From Phymorhynchus buccinoides (Eukaryota; Mollusca; Gastropoda; Neogastropoda; Raphitomidae), in NCBI GenBank assembly GCA_017654935.2, contig CM065690.1:4761425-4825424 (forward strand): a stretch of DNA of 64,000 nt, read 5' to 3'. A program made the translations under genes and the position numbers. Within the stretch, counting starts at the first letter, position 1, and every line of letters begins with the position of its first letter. This document shows positions 33,527 through 45,284 of this stretch, piece by piece. Under the pieces are notes generated by a model that saw only the letters and a program-made list of their open reading frames with translations, did no database searches and had not been told where the DNA came from.

Positions 33527-34006
33527 ACCGAATGAAGTCTGCTTGTCGTCTGCGTGCAGTGTGTGTGTTGGCTTATCTTACCATGAACGGACCCGACCAG
33601 GGTATGGGTTTCACTCCCCCCTTGACGGGCACAGCTGCAACGTTTAAAGGCCGTGTCACATGACGTTACGATTGATTCAAGTATTATTACATTACGACGC
33701 GGCAAAACGGTTTCCGACCAGAGTCGCGTATATCTCTTTGCAACAGTTTGGACAAATACACGAAAATCAAAGTTTGAAGCTCTACTACATAGATAAACGA
33801 AGTCTTTGTAGTAATGTTTTTTAAAGTATTACCCACCAACTCTCAGGATCAATCCCGTCAGAGATCTTGTCCCACAGAGTTCAAGAGTTGTTCTACCTTT
33901 TTCCAGTCACATGCCTGATATAATATGTTAAAAGTCTTCTTCTTCTTCTTCTACTACGAAGAAGAGAGGGGGGGGGGGGGGGGGGCAGAGAGAGCCTGTG
34001 CGCCTG

Positions 34007-34038
<32 letters not shown>

Positions 34039-34377
34039 TGCGTGCGTGTGTGTGTGTGTATTTCTGTGTATGTGTACCGCGCACCTGTGGGCAGTGAATG
34101 ATTTTTTGGGTGTGATGTATTTAAATTATATTGCTTGAAATTATTGATTTATATATATTGACTTCTTTTGTACACGCTTAGGGCTTGGCTTTAAGGTTCA
34201 GCGCGCTAAATGATTATTATTATTATTATTTAATTGCTGTTGTTGTTTTCTTGTTTTTCTTCTTCTTCTTCCTCTTCTTGTTATTCTTCTTGTTCTTTCT
34301 TTCTACTTCTTGTTCTTCTTCTTCTTCTTCTTCTTCTTCTTCTTCTTCTTCTTCTTCTTCTTCTTCTTCTTCCTCTT
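33527..34377. other. Upstream region of the sulfotransferase, with microsatellites
   Basis: No TATA box stands out. A G-run and (TGCG)n/(GT)n lie at 33969-34065 and (TTC)n at 34256-34377. Nothing else is recognisable. Confidence 0.6.
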
Positions 34378-34937
34378 CACTAGCGACCAAACGTTAAGGC
34401 CCAGAAAGACTCACAAAGACTCAGAAAACTCACAAACTTAATAAAACGCACCCAGCTCATAACAAAACTGAATTTATTCTTTTAACATTAAGTTCATTCC
34501 AAAAAATCATTAATCAGAACGAGTTCAGTCAACAAAATGCCCCTTTCAACAACTTCCCCTTCCCCCTCCTCTTGAAAAGTCACACTCAGAATCAATGCAC
34601 TTTGGAACAGTCAGTACACATTACTGAATTTTGCGCGGATGCCTTCCTCTCATGGTGACACATCACCACACAAAAATTTGAAGCGGTTCGGGAGATATCC
34701 TTGGGACAGACTGTTCCAAAGTGCATTGATTCTGAATGTGTGACTTTTCAAGAGGAGGGGGAAGTTGTTGAAAGGGGCATTTTGTTGACTGAACTCGTTC
34801 TGATTAATGATTTTTTTGAATGAACTTAATGTTAAAAGAATAAATTCAGTTTTGTTATGAGCTGGGTGCGTTTTTATTGAGTTCGTGAGTTTTCGGAGAC
34901 GATTGTCTTTCTGGGCCTTAAATTTTGTTCGCTAGTG
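34378..34937. mobile_element. Foldback MITE F2, complete (560 bp)
   Basis: Terminal inverted arms of more than 200 bp start CACTAGCGACCAAACGTTAA and end with its inverse, TTCGCTAGTG, followed by TA. The arms continue through GGCCCAGAAAGAC, AAACGCACCCAGCTCAT and TTAACATTAAGTTCAT. There is no ORF. The GTTAAGG near the tip resembles the Tc1 ends in this window, suggesting mobilisation by a Tc1-type transposase. Confidence 0.9.
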
Positions 34938-34942
34938 TACTA

Positions 34943-34975
<33 letters not shown>

Positions 34976-35098
34976 ACTACTACTACACTACACCAAGTAA
35001 CATAGCACACACACGCGCGCGCGCGTGCGCGCGCGCGCACGCACACACACACCCACGCACTTACACACACACACAAACACACACTTGCACACACACAC

Positions 35099-35165
<67 letters not shown>

Positions 35166-35189
35166 CACAGAGAGAGAGAGAGAGAGAGG

Positions 35190-35226
<37 letters not shown>

Positions 35227-35305
35227 GAGAGAGCGAGCGAGAGGAGAGAGAGAGATTGGCCGAGAGAGAGAGGGGAGAGAGAGAGAGAGAGAGAGAGATT
35301 TGTTT
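34938..35305 (+). repeat. CTA, CA and GA microsatellites
   Basis: (CTA)n at 34944-34990, (CA)n with CG at 35005-35160, (GA)n at 35168-35300. Confidence 0.95.
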
Positions 35306-35402
35306 CCCTTCATTATAATTCATTGATTTGTTTCCGCTTGTGGTGGTTTGCTCACCATTGCTGTGAACATGCTTTAAATCAAATCAATCAATGTCTATTT
35401 GT

Positions 35403-35545
35403 ATCGATAGCGTTTGAATTGAGGGGCCTACAGGAACCTCACATTGTGCATGCAGAAACATAGTTAGGATATCTAGGCCATGCATGTTCGAAAAGGAAGA
35501 ACATTGTCAAAGGTCAAGGTCACTGGAGCCGAAAATTCTGCCGCG
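35403..35545 (+). repeat. Dispersed repeat also found at 49383-49780
   Basis: GATAGCGTTTGAAT, TATCTAGGCCA and GTCACTGGAGCCGAAAA recur in order at 49385, 49441 and 49757. At 49 kb an extra segment of about 270 bp sits between the second and third blocks. The region 35546-36317 has no recognised feature. Confidence 0.75.
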
Positions 35546-36317
35546 CAGCTGGTGATCTGGCGTTTTCACGCTCCAGTTTCTGTTATAATCCCAAATAATT
35601 ATTTGGGGTTGGGAGGAGGTGGGAGGGGCGTAGGGTTACAAGCCTCACACAGATGGTTCGGGAGGAACTTTTTTTGGGTCTATCTCTATTTTCAGTTTTT
35701 TTTTGAAGCCAACCTTAGTTTACCTTATGTAACTTTTTCATAAATAACAGTCAAGAAAAAATTAGTTGTGGTGGGTTTTTAAATGTTCCTGAGACTTTGT
35801 GAAATCCTGCAGTTATTTATTTCTTTTTTTTTTATTATTAAATTAGTTGTATTCAGTTGATATCGCTAGATTTTCACTCATGGGCAATTGTATTTATGTT
35901 TGCGATACCAAGTGTATTATTCAAGAACATGTTGTACCAACTATGTTGCATGATACTACTCAACAAAAATACGTGTTTACCATGAATCTGATTGAAGAAA
36001 TATGTATTAAAGAAAAAATACAATGACGAACATACAGCCAAAACAAATGCTTGGTGCAGTTTTTATGTAGGATTTCTAGATACAGATTGATTTTTGTGTG
36101 GGACAGAACAGCTGTGCTCAGAAACCGCACTATAATTCTGCACCTCCACACCACAAAACCCCCCACAAAACACAACCCACCAAAAAACAAAAACGCATAT
36201 GCTTACTTTTCACTTCTTTACTTTGGATGTAGGCCTAAAAAAGCTGAAAGGTTGTAACCAAACTATGGAATATGCTCACAACGGGGATACGCAGGTCGAT
36301 CATCACGTGCGAGCGTG

Positions 36318-36393
<76 letters not shown>

Positions 36394-36395
36394 CA
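36318..36395 (+). repeat. GA microsatellite
   Basis: (GA)n of about 78 bp. Confidence 0.95.
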
Positions 36396-36479
36396 GAATG
36401 GTACAACCAAGAGGAAAACCATTATCTTGTTGAATGTCTAGGTAAAGGTAAAGATGTGCCACCACCGACCCCTGCATTT

Positions 36480-36832
36480 TCTCGGTTAATTCTATTTTTT
36501 CCGTTTTTGCCTTTCTTACCATACATAAAGCTGTTATTTTAGGAACATTTTTTCAGCTCACTAATAACCTTTTTGGAATACCAACCCTATCCCTAAAACC
36601 CTAGCCCCTAAACCTAAACCTAACCTAGCCCCCCCACTATGTACTGCAGTACACCGCGATTTGTCACAGTTATGGTTCGTTGCGTTTTCCCGTCTTATAG
36701 GGTGTGGAGGGTAGGGTTAGGCTTAGGGCTAGGGTTAGTATTCCAAAAAGGTTATTAGCTAAAAATGTTCCTAAAATACAGCTTTATGTATGGTAAGAAA
36801 GGCAAATAACGGAAAAATGGAATTAACCGAGA
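36480..36832. mobile_element. Foldback element F1, complete copy
   Basis: The left arm TCTCGGTTAATTC, CCTTTCTTACCATACATAAA, GGAACATTTTTTCAGCT is mirrored at the right. The spacer has CCCTA-rich and TAGGGTTAG-rich halves around GTACTGCAGTAC. The flank GGTAAAGGTAAAGATGTGCC at 36433-36455 is shared with the 23-kb copy, so the unit may extend leftwards. Confidence 0.85.
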
Positions 36833-36859
36833 TAGCATAGGGGTTACCAATGTCTTCTT

Positions 36860-36940
36860 GCTCTCATCACACACAACACAACGCGCGCGCGCAACACACA
36901 CACGCACGCACGCGCACGCACGCACGCCCGCACAAAACGC
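36860..36940 (+). repeat. CACG-rich microsatellite
   Basis: Imperfect (CACG)n/(CA)n just before the palindrome array. Confidence 0.85.
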
Positions 36941-36946
36941 ACAAAC

Positions 36947-37806
36947 GCCTAATTTTACCGTTTGAATGCTAATTAGTGTATTAGGAGATCATATGAACAA
37001 TTGTTGATGTGGTTGACCAGTGGTCAGTGTCACTGACCAGTGGTCATTTTGGCCTATTTTTACTGTTTGACTGCAAATTAGTGTATTAGGAGTTCAAATG
37101 AATGAATTTTTTATTGTGGTTGACCAGTGGTCAGTGTCACTGACCACTGGTCACTTTGGCCTATTTTCACTGTTTGACTGCAAATTAGTGTATTAGGAGT
37201 TCAAATGAACAATTTGTTGATGTGGTTGACCAGTGGTCAGTGTCACTGACCAGTTGTCACTTTGGCCTATGTTCACTGTTTGACTGCAAATTAGTGTATT
37301 AGGAGTTCAAATGAAAATTTTTTGTATGTGGTTGACCAGTGGTCAGTGTCACTGACCAGTGGTCACTTTGGCCTATTTTCACTGTTTGACTGCAAATTAG
37401 TGTATTAGGAGTTCAAATGAACAAATTTTGATGTCGTTGACCAGTGGTCAGCGTCACTGACCAGTGGTCATTTTGGCTTTTTTTTATGTGGTTGACCATT
37501 GGTCAGTGTAACTGACCACTGGTCAACCACATCAAAAAAAAATCATTTGAACTCCTAATACAATAATTTGCAGTCAAACAGTGAAAATAGGCCAAAATGA
37601 CCACTGGTCAGTGACACTGACCACTGGTCAACCACATAAAAAAAAAATCATTTGAACTCCTAATACACTAATTTGCAGTCAAACAGTGAAAATAGGCCAA
37701 AGTTTGACCACTGGTCAGTGACACTGACCACTGGTCCAACCACATCAACAATTGTTTCATATGATCTCCTAATACACTAATTAGCATTCAAACGGTAAAA
37801 TTAGGC
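36947..37806. repeat. Giant foldback of nested palindromes, 106-bp unit
   Basis: The ends GCCTAATTTTACCGTTTGAA and its inverse delimit 860 bp. Five direct copies of a 106-bp unit (near 37010, 37116, 37222, 37328, 37434) are followed by three inverted copies after about 37490. Each unit contains TGACCAGTGGTCA twice around CAGTGTCACTG, so every unit holds a 33-bp near-palindrome, and the whole array is itself an inverted repeat. No ORF. Confidence 0.9.
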
Positions 37807-37916
37807 CAAAGTGACCAGTGTCAGTGGTCAGCTTGTTATTCATTTTATTTAACAAAGATTTTTTTTTTTAAATGAGAACTTGTCAAGAATGAGTTTTTAT
37901 AACTCCAACTTTCATT

Positions 37917-38103
37917 TGGACAAAACGGCGGTTCAAAATCGAGCGCCGTTTTGTCCAACCCGCCGTTTTGTCTATAGACAAAACGGCGGATTGTTGAACC
38001 GCCGTTTTGTCCAAATCACAATAGAAAATTTGGACAAAACGGCGGTTCTAGCCCCGCCGTTTTGTCTATAGACAAAACGGCGGAATTTGGACAAAACGGC
38101 GGT
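37917..38103. repeat. Array of GACAAAACGGCGG words with 30-bp palindromes
   Basis: The word occurs nine times in alternating orientation within 187 bp. Two perfect 30-bp palindromes, 37960-37989 and 38054-38083, join inverted words through GTCTATAGAC. No repeat of this word was noticed elsewhere in the window. Confidence 0.9.
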
Positions 38104-39615
38104 TAACAACCCCTCATTAGTGAGACAGTGGACGAAATTTCATTGATTCTATTTCTTGGATTTTTACCATACAAATTCGTCCAGTTGATTTGTTTATAAA
38201 TATATTAATCTAAATTAAAAAATAAAAAAAATAGCCTATTGAAAATCAATCATCATAAAATAACATGCATGATAAAATCTTCACATCGTCGGTGAACTTT
38301 TTTGTTAAACTCGTATCTCAATTTTGGTAGTTTTGAGAAAAATTAAAAAAAATTTTTTAAAAATTAACCGCGTTTACCACAATTGATAAACTATGATGAA
38401 TATGTTATTCAAGACATTGCGAGTTTAGTCAAAATCCTGTTATTTTTTTTTGTTAAAATTTACCTTTTTTAGACTTGCAAAGAAACGAAGATACAAGGCT
38501 TGTTGTCCTTTACTAGAATCTGAATTTTGAGACTTATTTTTTTTTCTTTTTTTTTACACAACCTTATTTACCCCAGATAAGAAAGTCGTTAGAGACACAA
38601 CTACGAGCTTTTGGTGGAAGGTGGCTGGAAAAATTAGAGAGCTGACTATGTATCTAACTAAAACATCCCCCAAAAATATCGAGATACGAAGTTTTTGAAT
38701 TTCGCCAACGACATATTATTGTTGTGAAAACAAATATTGAACCCTGTTTATTGACAACTGATTAGTTTTAAGCACCTGTTTCTACCCGCTATCAAACAAT
38801 GTTATGATATGTGCATGTTTTCAGGCAGCTGGTAAGATTTTTGGTCCAACTTCTGATGCTGATCACATAAACTTAAGTATTTTGAATAAACTGATAAACA
38901 CACTGTTTTTATCATTGGGATTCCTTTTTAGGGCTTACAACAGCTAGATTGTGTGTTTATTATCCTTTAAGAATAGATACAGCACAGTTTCAAACTGAGT
39001 AACCAGGAAAATTGGACGAAATTGCATGGTGGACGAAGTTGTGGCACCTTACATTATCGAGATGGCACGCGAAGTTCGTTCTGACCTACTCACTTTACGT
39101 CATAGTAACACAGACGTAGCTTATGACGTTTATAGACAAATGTGTGATAACATAACCCTGGACTGTTTTTCGATATGGCGACACTCATTCATGTTTTTCT
39201 TGGGATTGTGTCAATACTTTGGCTGTGGAGGAGTAGGAGTAAGTATAATGCATTGATCCACTTTTGTGGGCAGATCATAATTATTATCGTCACGGTTGTG
39301 GTATTTTTCTTAGGGATGTGCATTACTGTGATTACAAAAAAATTAAGGGATTCTCATTTTTTAGAAGACGAGCGCATGGTAAGGTGGCGCCCGAAAGCCG
39401 AAATAAGAAGTTTTCTTTTCTTCCACTGAAATATATTTTTTTATGCAAAAGTTAAAAGCCAACTTTTCCCTAACCAAAAGCTTCTTTTCTAAAAAAAAAA
39501 AAGCTACATTATAGTTTCTACAGACACCCCACCTACACTATCTGTGAATACTGTTTTTCTAAAAAAAATAGTGGAGTTTTGTTCAGCTTTCAAATCCAAC
39601 CCCCAATCATCTTGA
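38104..39615. other. Unassigned AT-rich sequence
   Basis: No recognisable gene or repeat. A short open frame at 39026-39256 starting MVDEVVAPYIIEMAREVR has somewhat coding-like composition but no splice signals or family resemblance that I can support. Confidence 0.5.
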
Positions 39616-39619
39616 TTGT

Positions 39620-40015
39620 TGGAAGAAATGGCTCCCGCCCACCTGCGTGCGCACCCACCAAAAACAAAACCAACCCACACAAAAAAAACACCCCCCACCC
39701 CAACAACGCCCCCCCCCAAACACAAAACAAAGCATTTTTCCCAAGCAAACCGCCAAAACAAAACCCAGCAAACCCCCCCCCCAAAACAAAACCAAAACTC
39801 CAACCACCCCCCACCCAAAACAAAAAAAAAAGGGGTTGGCACCCCTGCAAAAGCCCACCCCAACCCCCTCCAGGAAAAACAAAACCCCCACCCAAAAAAC
39901 AAACAACAAAAAACCCCCCCCCACCCCAAAATCTCAACGCCAAACAAAACACCCAAATAAAAACCAAGCAACCAAAAAAACAAAGCCAACCCAAACCGCA
40001 GCAAAAATATTACGA
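39620..40015 (+). repeat. A/C-only low-complexity block
   Basis: About 360 bp nearly free of G and T, built of CCCCC and CAAAA runs. The ORFs are compositional. Confidence 0.9.
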
Positions 40016-42190
40016 TTAGTTCAGAACGTTGTCGTTCTCTCATGCGGACTATCTGTCTCCTCCTCGTGGACAGCGAGCTACCTCATGCTCATCTCGTCTA
40101 GATTCTAGTACTGATAAAATCGTCTCTCAATCATCATCTATCTAAACTCTCCGATAAAAACGTTCTCTTTCTACTAACTTACTAAATAGGATCAGGGGCT
40201 GTTCGATTTTTGAGTATTGTTAACAGTCTCGGCTCTATGGCCACTACGCTGAAAAGTTCCATAAAGGTAAGGAATGCAAACACTTTGGGACAAACACTTA
40301 TACACCGATACTTACGCCCCATGCTCTGTTTAGCTGACTTGTTAAGTGTTCAATATGAGATCTCGCGGTCTACAAGACATGACACTGAGGGGGGGGGGTG
40401 TGTCCGCAGCGTTTATCATACTTCCCGCTTTCAAAAGAGCAAGAGAAAACTCAGATGATAGAACGCACAGACAAACACAGATAACAGATGGAATTGATTA
40501 GGCGCAGATAGAATGACTGTGTCAGTTCGCCGAATAGCATGTGTATCAGCGAACGTGAGCGACATGAGGTTAAGAAACTAAAAAAAAGAAAGCAGCGCTA
40601 TATAAATTCTCTTTTTTATCATTAAAATTTAAAAAAAGCGTTCATTCATACGGCCTACGTATTCGTCTTGCGCCTTACGACACACGGGTTAGTTCCCACA
40701 TTGTACGCCGTACTATTGAATTTTTAGACTAGGACTCGATTGCCTTGCCATCAGCGAGACTCATGCTTTAGAGCTCTAAGCGATTCTGTGTAGATCTTAT
40801 GTGGATCTCTCCCTCGCTCTCTTCTCTCTCTCTCTCTCTCTCTCCTGCATTAAAAAATTATGTTGAATCGGGCAAGAATCTGATTTTTAACATTACGAAT
40901 GGCTTCTTTCACGTCACATCACTGTCGCTTGGGAGAGAATGAGATCGCCCTGTGCAAAGATCATTTTTCAAACGGAGCAAAATAAAGTTTCAAAAAACAC
41001 AGCGATCGATGCCTTGTGCATTATGATTGTACTTTACACACACACACAAACACACACACACACACACCGCACACACACAAACACCCACACAGACACACAC
41101 GCACACAGCGTCGAGCGAACGTAAGTATAAGATTTTCGTATGAAGCAAATAATGCTTTGAATAAACGCTAAATCCAGTAAAGGATCCAGTTTACCCGTGA
41201 GTTGTGCAGCTAAGCCCGAGCCTTTTCACATCGAAGGTAAGCCCTGTGCCCCACGCTTTAAGAAAGGAAGTCACTGTCCTGAGCCACAGACCCACCCGCC
41301 TCTAGTCTTTTCTTTGTCTTGTCTTTCGCCAGTAGTTTATCCATCCCTCTGCTGTTCTTTGTCCTCCCCACCGCTTCGCTTCTGTGTTCGTCAGGAGTTT
41401 TTCCTCTCTGCTGTTCCCATATTGTCCTCCCACCTCCTCCTTTAGTATTCTTTGTCTTGTCGTTTCGCCAGAGTTCCTCCTTGTGACTGTTCTTTTAATC
41501 CTCTCCCGACCACCTCCTTTGTCTTCCTTTGTCTTGTCGTTCGCCAGGAGTTACCTCCTCTTGCTGTTCCTTGGTCCTCCTTTGTGTGTGTGTGGTGTGT
41601 GTGTGTGAGAGAGAGAGGAGAGGAGAGAGGAAGAGAGAGAGAGAGTGTGTGGTGTGTGTGTGTGTGTGCTCACGTGTGTGTGTGTATGCGTGTGGTGCGC
41701 GCGGTGCGTGTGTGTGTGCGATGCGTGTTTAGAGAAAGGAGAGTGTGTGTGTGTGTGGGCGTAATTGCGTACACCGCACGTGTTTGTATACATGTGGTGT
41801 GTCGTGGACCGAGGAAAAGGGTGTTTTGATCATCTTTCCTCACTCGTGTTTGTGTTCTCTCTCCCGGCTCGCACATTGCAGGAAGCACTAAATGCAAGAT
41901 GGGGAGCGATTTTAATAACATTCACCTCCCAGCCTCCAAACATCCAAGTGACGCAAGCCGACAAACTCGGATAAAGGCGGGCCACAGGACACGTTGACTG
42001 CAGCTACAGTGGCTCCGACTCTTTACTGCTGATGCGAATTCAGAATCTTTGAACTGGAATATGCGGTGCGAAATTTCGTGAACGGTGTACAACTAGTCAA
42101 GAGCGGGCGACCGTACAACGACTGACCAGCAACCTTACCTCAGCAACCTGCCTACCTGCCTGCCTCCGTCCGCAGAAAACGGGAGTGGCC
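40016..42190. other. Unassigned region upstream of a possible gene start
   Basis: Contains CT, CA and GT/GA runs (40810-40845, 41036-41108, 41580-41760). A strong donor-like GTAAGTATAA lies at 41121 after CGAGCGAAC and could end a 5' untranslated exon. No coding exon was recognised here. Confidence 0.45.
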
Positions 42191-42209
42191 ATGGCCGATT
42201 TGAGGACAG
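42191..42209 (+). CDS. Possible first coding exon, unknown gene
   Basis: GTGGCCATGG is a good start context. The exon reads MADLRT plus one base and ends at donor ACAG|GTACGT (42210). It joins in phase to the exon at 42368. A 158-bp intron separates them. The protein is not recognised. Confidence 0.4.
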
Positions 42210-42367
42210 GTACGTGGGGCTCACGTCCTCACGTTGGTGAAGATTACCCGTTTGCGAGACGAAAGTCGCTGTAAAAAACCGCCGAAAAAAAAAAGACCAT
42301 AACGCCGCTGGTAATAAATAAAAAAATAAAAAAAACCGCTGTGCCCGCCTGGGCGCTTTTTCCACAG

Positions 42368-42442
42368 ACTCTGTGACGGTCGTCGAACCTCGGCAAAGAC
42401 TGAGACAAGGGACAAGCAGCCAACTCTATTTGCCGCCTAGTG
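42368..42442 (+). CDS. Possible second coding exon, unknown gene
   Basis: Acceptor TTTTTCCACAG and donor TAGTG|GTAAGC bound 75 bases. Joined to 42191-42209 the frame reads DSVTVVEPRQRLRQGTSSQL then YLPPS and stays open. Matching phases and good sites on both sides favour a real exon. The next exon is not visible before the repeats and the gap at 43819. Function unknown. Confidence 0.45.
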
Positions 42443-42529
42443 GTAAGCTGGAGTTTGTTGTTTCTTTCGTTTTTAAAAAAAGGAAACGAAAACTAACTGA
42501 AACTGACAAAGAGGCAAAGAAAGCCTTTC

Positions 42530-43805
42530 GAGGAGGCTCGGGGGTGGGGGTTGGGTTTGCAAAAATAATATTGACTTTGAGACGGAGGGTCGTAAACATG
42601 ATTTGGGGGGTTTTTAATATAAAGAAAAAAAAAAAAAAAGTTACAAATGAAACTATTCGTTAATGGATACAAACTAAAAAGAAATTATTTTAAAAAAAAA
42701 AAAAAAAGGAATAAAAGAAGAAAAAAAGGAAGAAAAAGTGCCTTTGGGTCGGACTCTAAGAGAAAACCACACCCCTCATCAACCGCGGAACCGATTCGCA
42801 TGAGAGAGACTGAAGACACATGGAGATGGTGTGGAGGCAGCATTCATCTACCAATTGAGGTTTATCGCGAGGCTTTCCATTCAGTGTTGATGGCACGTTT
42901 CCTTCCTACAACTTTCTTACCCAAAACCGCTCGTGTTGGCCTATTGAATACTCTCTAGTTCTCTCATTAAGGACCCCGTCTCGATCGCTTAAAACTCCTA
43001 CCTGCTCTAAAATGTGAGAAGAGAAACAACCACTCGCGCCACATTTTTTTGTTCTTTCTTGGATAACTATACCTCTCGTACAGTAATTTCTAGACCTAAG
43101 AAATACCATCTGCTAACTGAAATACATGATAACTCTCTAAATTCTAACTCAAGCTAAAAAAAAGAACGCCCAGAGGAAAGATACGTCTCTAAAGACAGCT
43201 GTCTCTCTAAAACATTTTGAAATTACTCTCTAACGAAAAACAAAAAAGGAGCAAACTCCTCTACTGTCTCTAATGCTCTACACCTCTCTAACCAAACAAG
43301 CGTCACGGTGACTACTCTAAAACAAAACGATGCTAACCTGAGGAAATACAGTCGTCTAACTGGCGCTAAACTGAATACGTTACTCTAGCTGCTAAAAACT
43401 AAGAAGGACTTCTAAGGACCAACTCTCTAAGCTCCTAATCACTCCTCTAAAGATTAACCTCTCTCTCTAACTACTACTTCATCTCTAAAAAACGGTAAAC
43501 AACCTAAGATCTCTAAACCCTCTACCCCACTATCGAAAATGTTATCTGTTTTTGTGCATTAGTATTTTTACATTTAACCGTGATATGTTTAGATAGTATG
43601 TTTGAATTATATTTTTATTCGAGAGACTAGATCATTACTTGTTGGTTGTTTGAAAAGGCTTTTCATGAATAAGACCATGACATATATGTGTGCGAAAATT
43701 TTTGAACCATGTTGATGCGCGTAGGTTATTCTCGGCTACCGGTGCTGGTCGTTTTCTATTATTCCCGAGAAAAAAAATTACCAGACGTTAAAGTTTTTTG
43801 GAAAT
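42530..43805. repeat. Expanded copy of the 18318-18745 repeat
   Basis: The order of blocks matches 18318-18745, but about 570 bp lies between GAATACTCTCTA (42946) and CCCACTATC (43523), against about 10 bp in the compact copy. That insert is strongly enriched in CTCTAA and GCTAA words with no clear period, and is either decayed satellite or poor-quality sequence. Confidence 0.65.
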
Positions 43806-43818
43806 ATTAAATATAGAA

Positions 43819-44318
43819 NNNNNNNNNNNNNNNNNNNNNNNNNNNNNNNNNNNNNNNNNNNNNNNNNNNNNNNNNNNNNNNNNNNNNNNNNNNNNNNNNN
43901 NNNNNNNNNNNNNNNNNNNNNNNNNNNNNNNNNNNNNNNNNNNNNNNNNNNNNNNNNNNNNNNNNNNNNNNNNNNNNNNNNNNNNNNNNNNNNNNNNNNN
44001 NNNNNNNNNNNNNNNNNNNNNNNNNNNNNNNNNNNNNNNNNNNNNNNNNNNNNNNNNNNNNNNNNNNNNNNNNNNNNNNNNNNNNNNNNNNNNNNNNNNN
44101 NNNNNNNNNNNNNNNNNNNNNNNNNNNNNNNNNNNNNNNNNNNNNNNNNNNNNNNNNNNNNNNNNNNNNNNNNNNNNNNNNNNNNNNNNNNNNNNNNNNN
44201 NNNNNNNNNNNNNNNNNNNNNNNNNNNNNNNNNNNNNNNNNNNNNNNNNNNNNNNNNNNNNNNNNNNNNNNNNNNNNNNNNNNNNNNNNNNNNNNNNNNN
44301 NNNNNNNNNNNNNNNNNN
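43819..44318. other. Assembly gap, 500 N
   Basis: Placeholder gap. Confidence 1.
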
Positions 44319-45284
44319 TGCAAAAAGCCATGTAGTTTCATATGCAGAAATTATTAGAAATGGTGTATTGATTTGGTGTACTAGATGTAATAGTTACTGA
44401 TGATAGAAACTGTTATTGAATTCGGAGGACGGATGGGTAATTTCCATTTTACACATATTCATCGTAGGATAACATGTACCATTGTCAATTAAAAAATCTT
44501 AGACGACTAACATGTTAGCTTCCCGCATTGCGGAAATACACATTTCCGCGGTTACGTTAATGATCTGGTTGTCCACCAATATCAGAAGGCCTTTTAGCTG
44601 GCCACACATTTTTGTTTAACAAAGAACCAACACCAATTCCAAACTTTTACTTTGCATCTCTAAGCCTCCTAAAGAGCTTGCGAGAGCAGTGTCATCGAAG
44701 CCACACATTTTTCACCAAAATATGACAAATCGTTTTGGCATGTACGAACCTTTTTTAAAATCCATTATTTCTACTGTTTCAACCGCCCATTGAAGTATGT
44801 CATGCCGTTTGCGATTTTTAAGGTCTACATTTTTTAGCCCCCCCGCCCACCCATCCCTTTTTCAGTTTCATTCACCCACTATTCTTTTATTTTTCAAAGG
44901 CCTTGCCATTGCTGTCCTGTATCTCCTATGAACTATAACACGCCTGAGTACCCTCAGGCGTACATTTTCCGGCCACATGTCTTGCTTTCTAAAGTGTTCA
45001 CTCTGACAAACCTTCCCCTTATACTAAATTTCTCTTTTCCCATGTTGGACATTATCCTTTTAACCTGTTCTATCCTACTTACCAGTTTTTCTTCTATATG
45101 AGACTCACATGTTATCCGTTACTAATATTAATCCTACACTTTAAAGTTTATTAGTCCTTGGAGTGCTAAATTCGTGCTGTCGTTTTTTAAAAGCAACAAG
45201 CCTACATGGCTATCTGACTTATGTTTAAGTTAGCCAGATATGTCTGCAAATTCATCTAAAAACATTAAGCCTGTCATTTTCATC

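Noticed and set aside
36947..38103. CRISPR array
   Set aside because: The repeats are palindromic and contiguous, without unique spacers, and the DNA is eukaryotic.
39026..39256. 76-codon ORF starting MVDEVVAPYIIEM
   Set aside because: Composition is mildly coding-like but there is no supporting site or homology that I can name.
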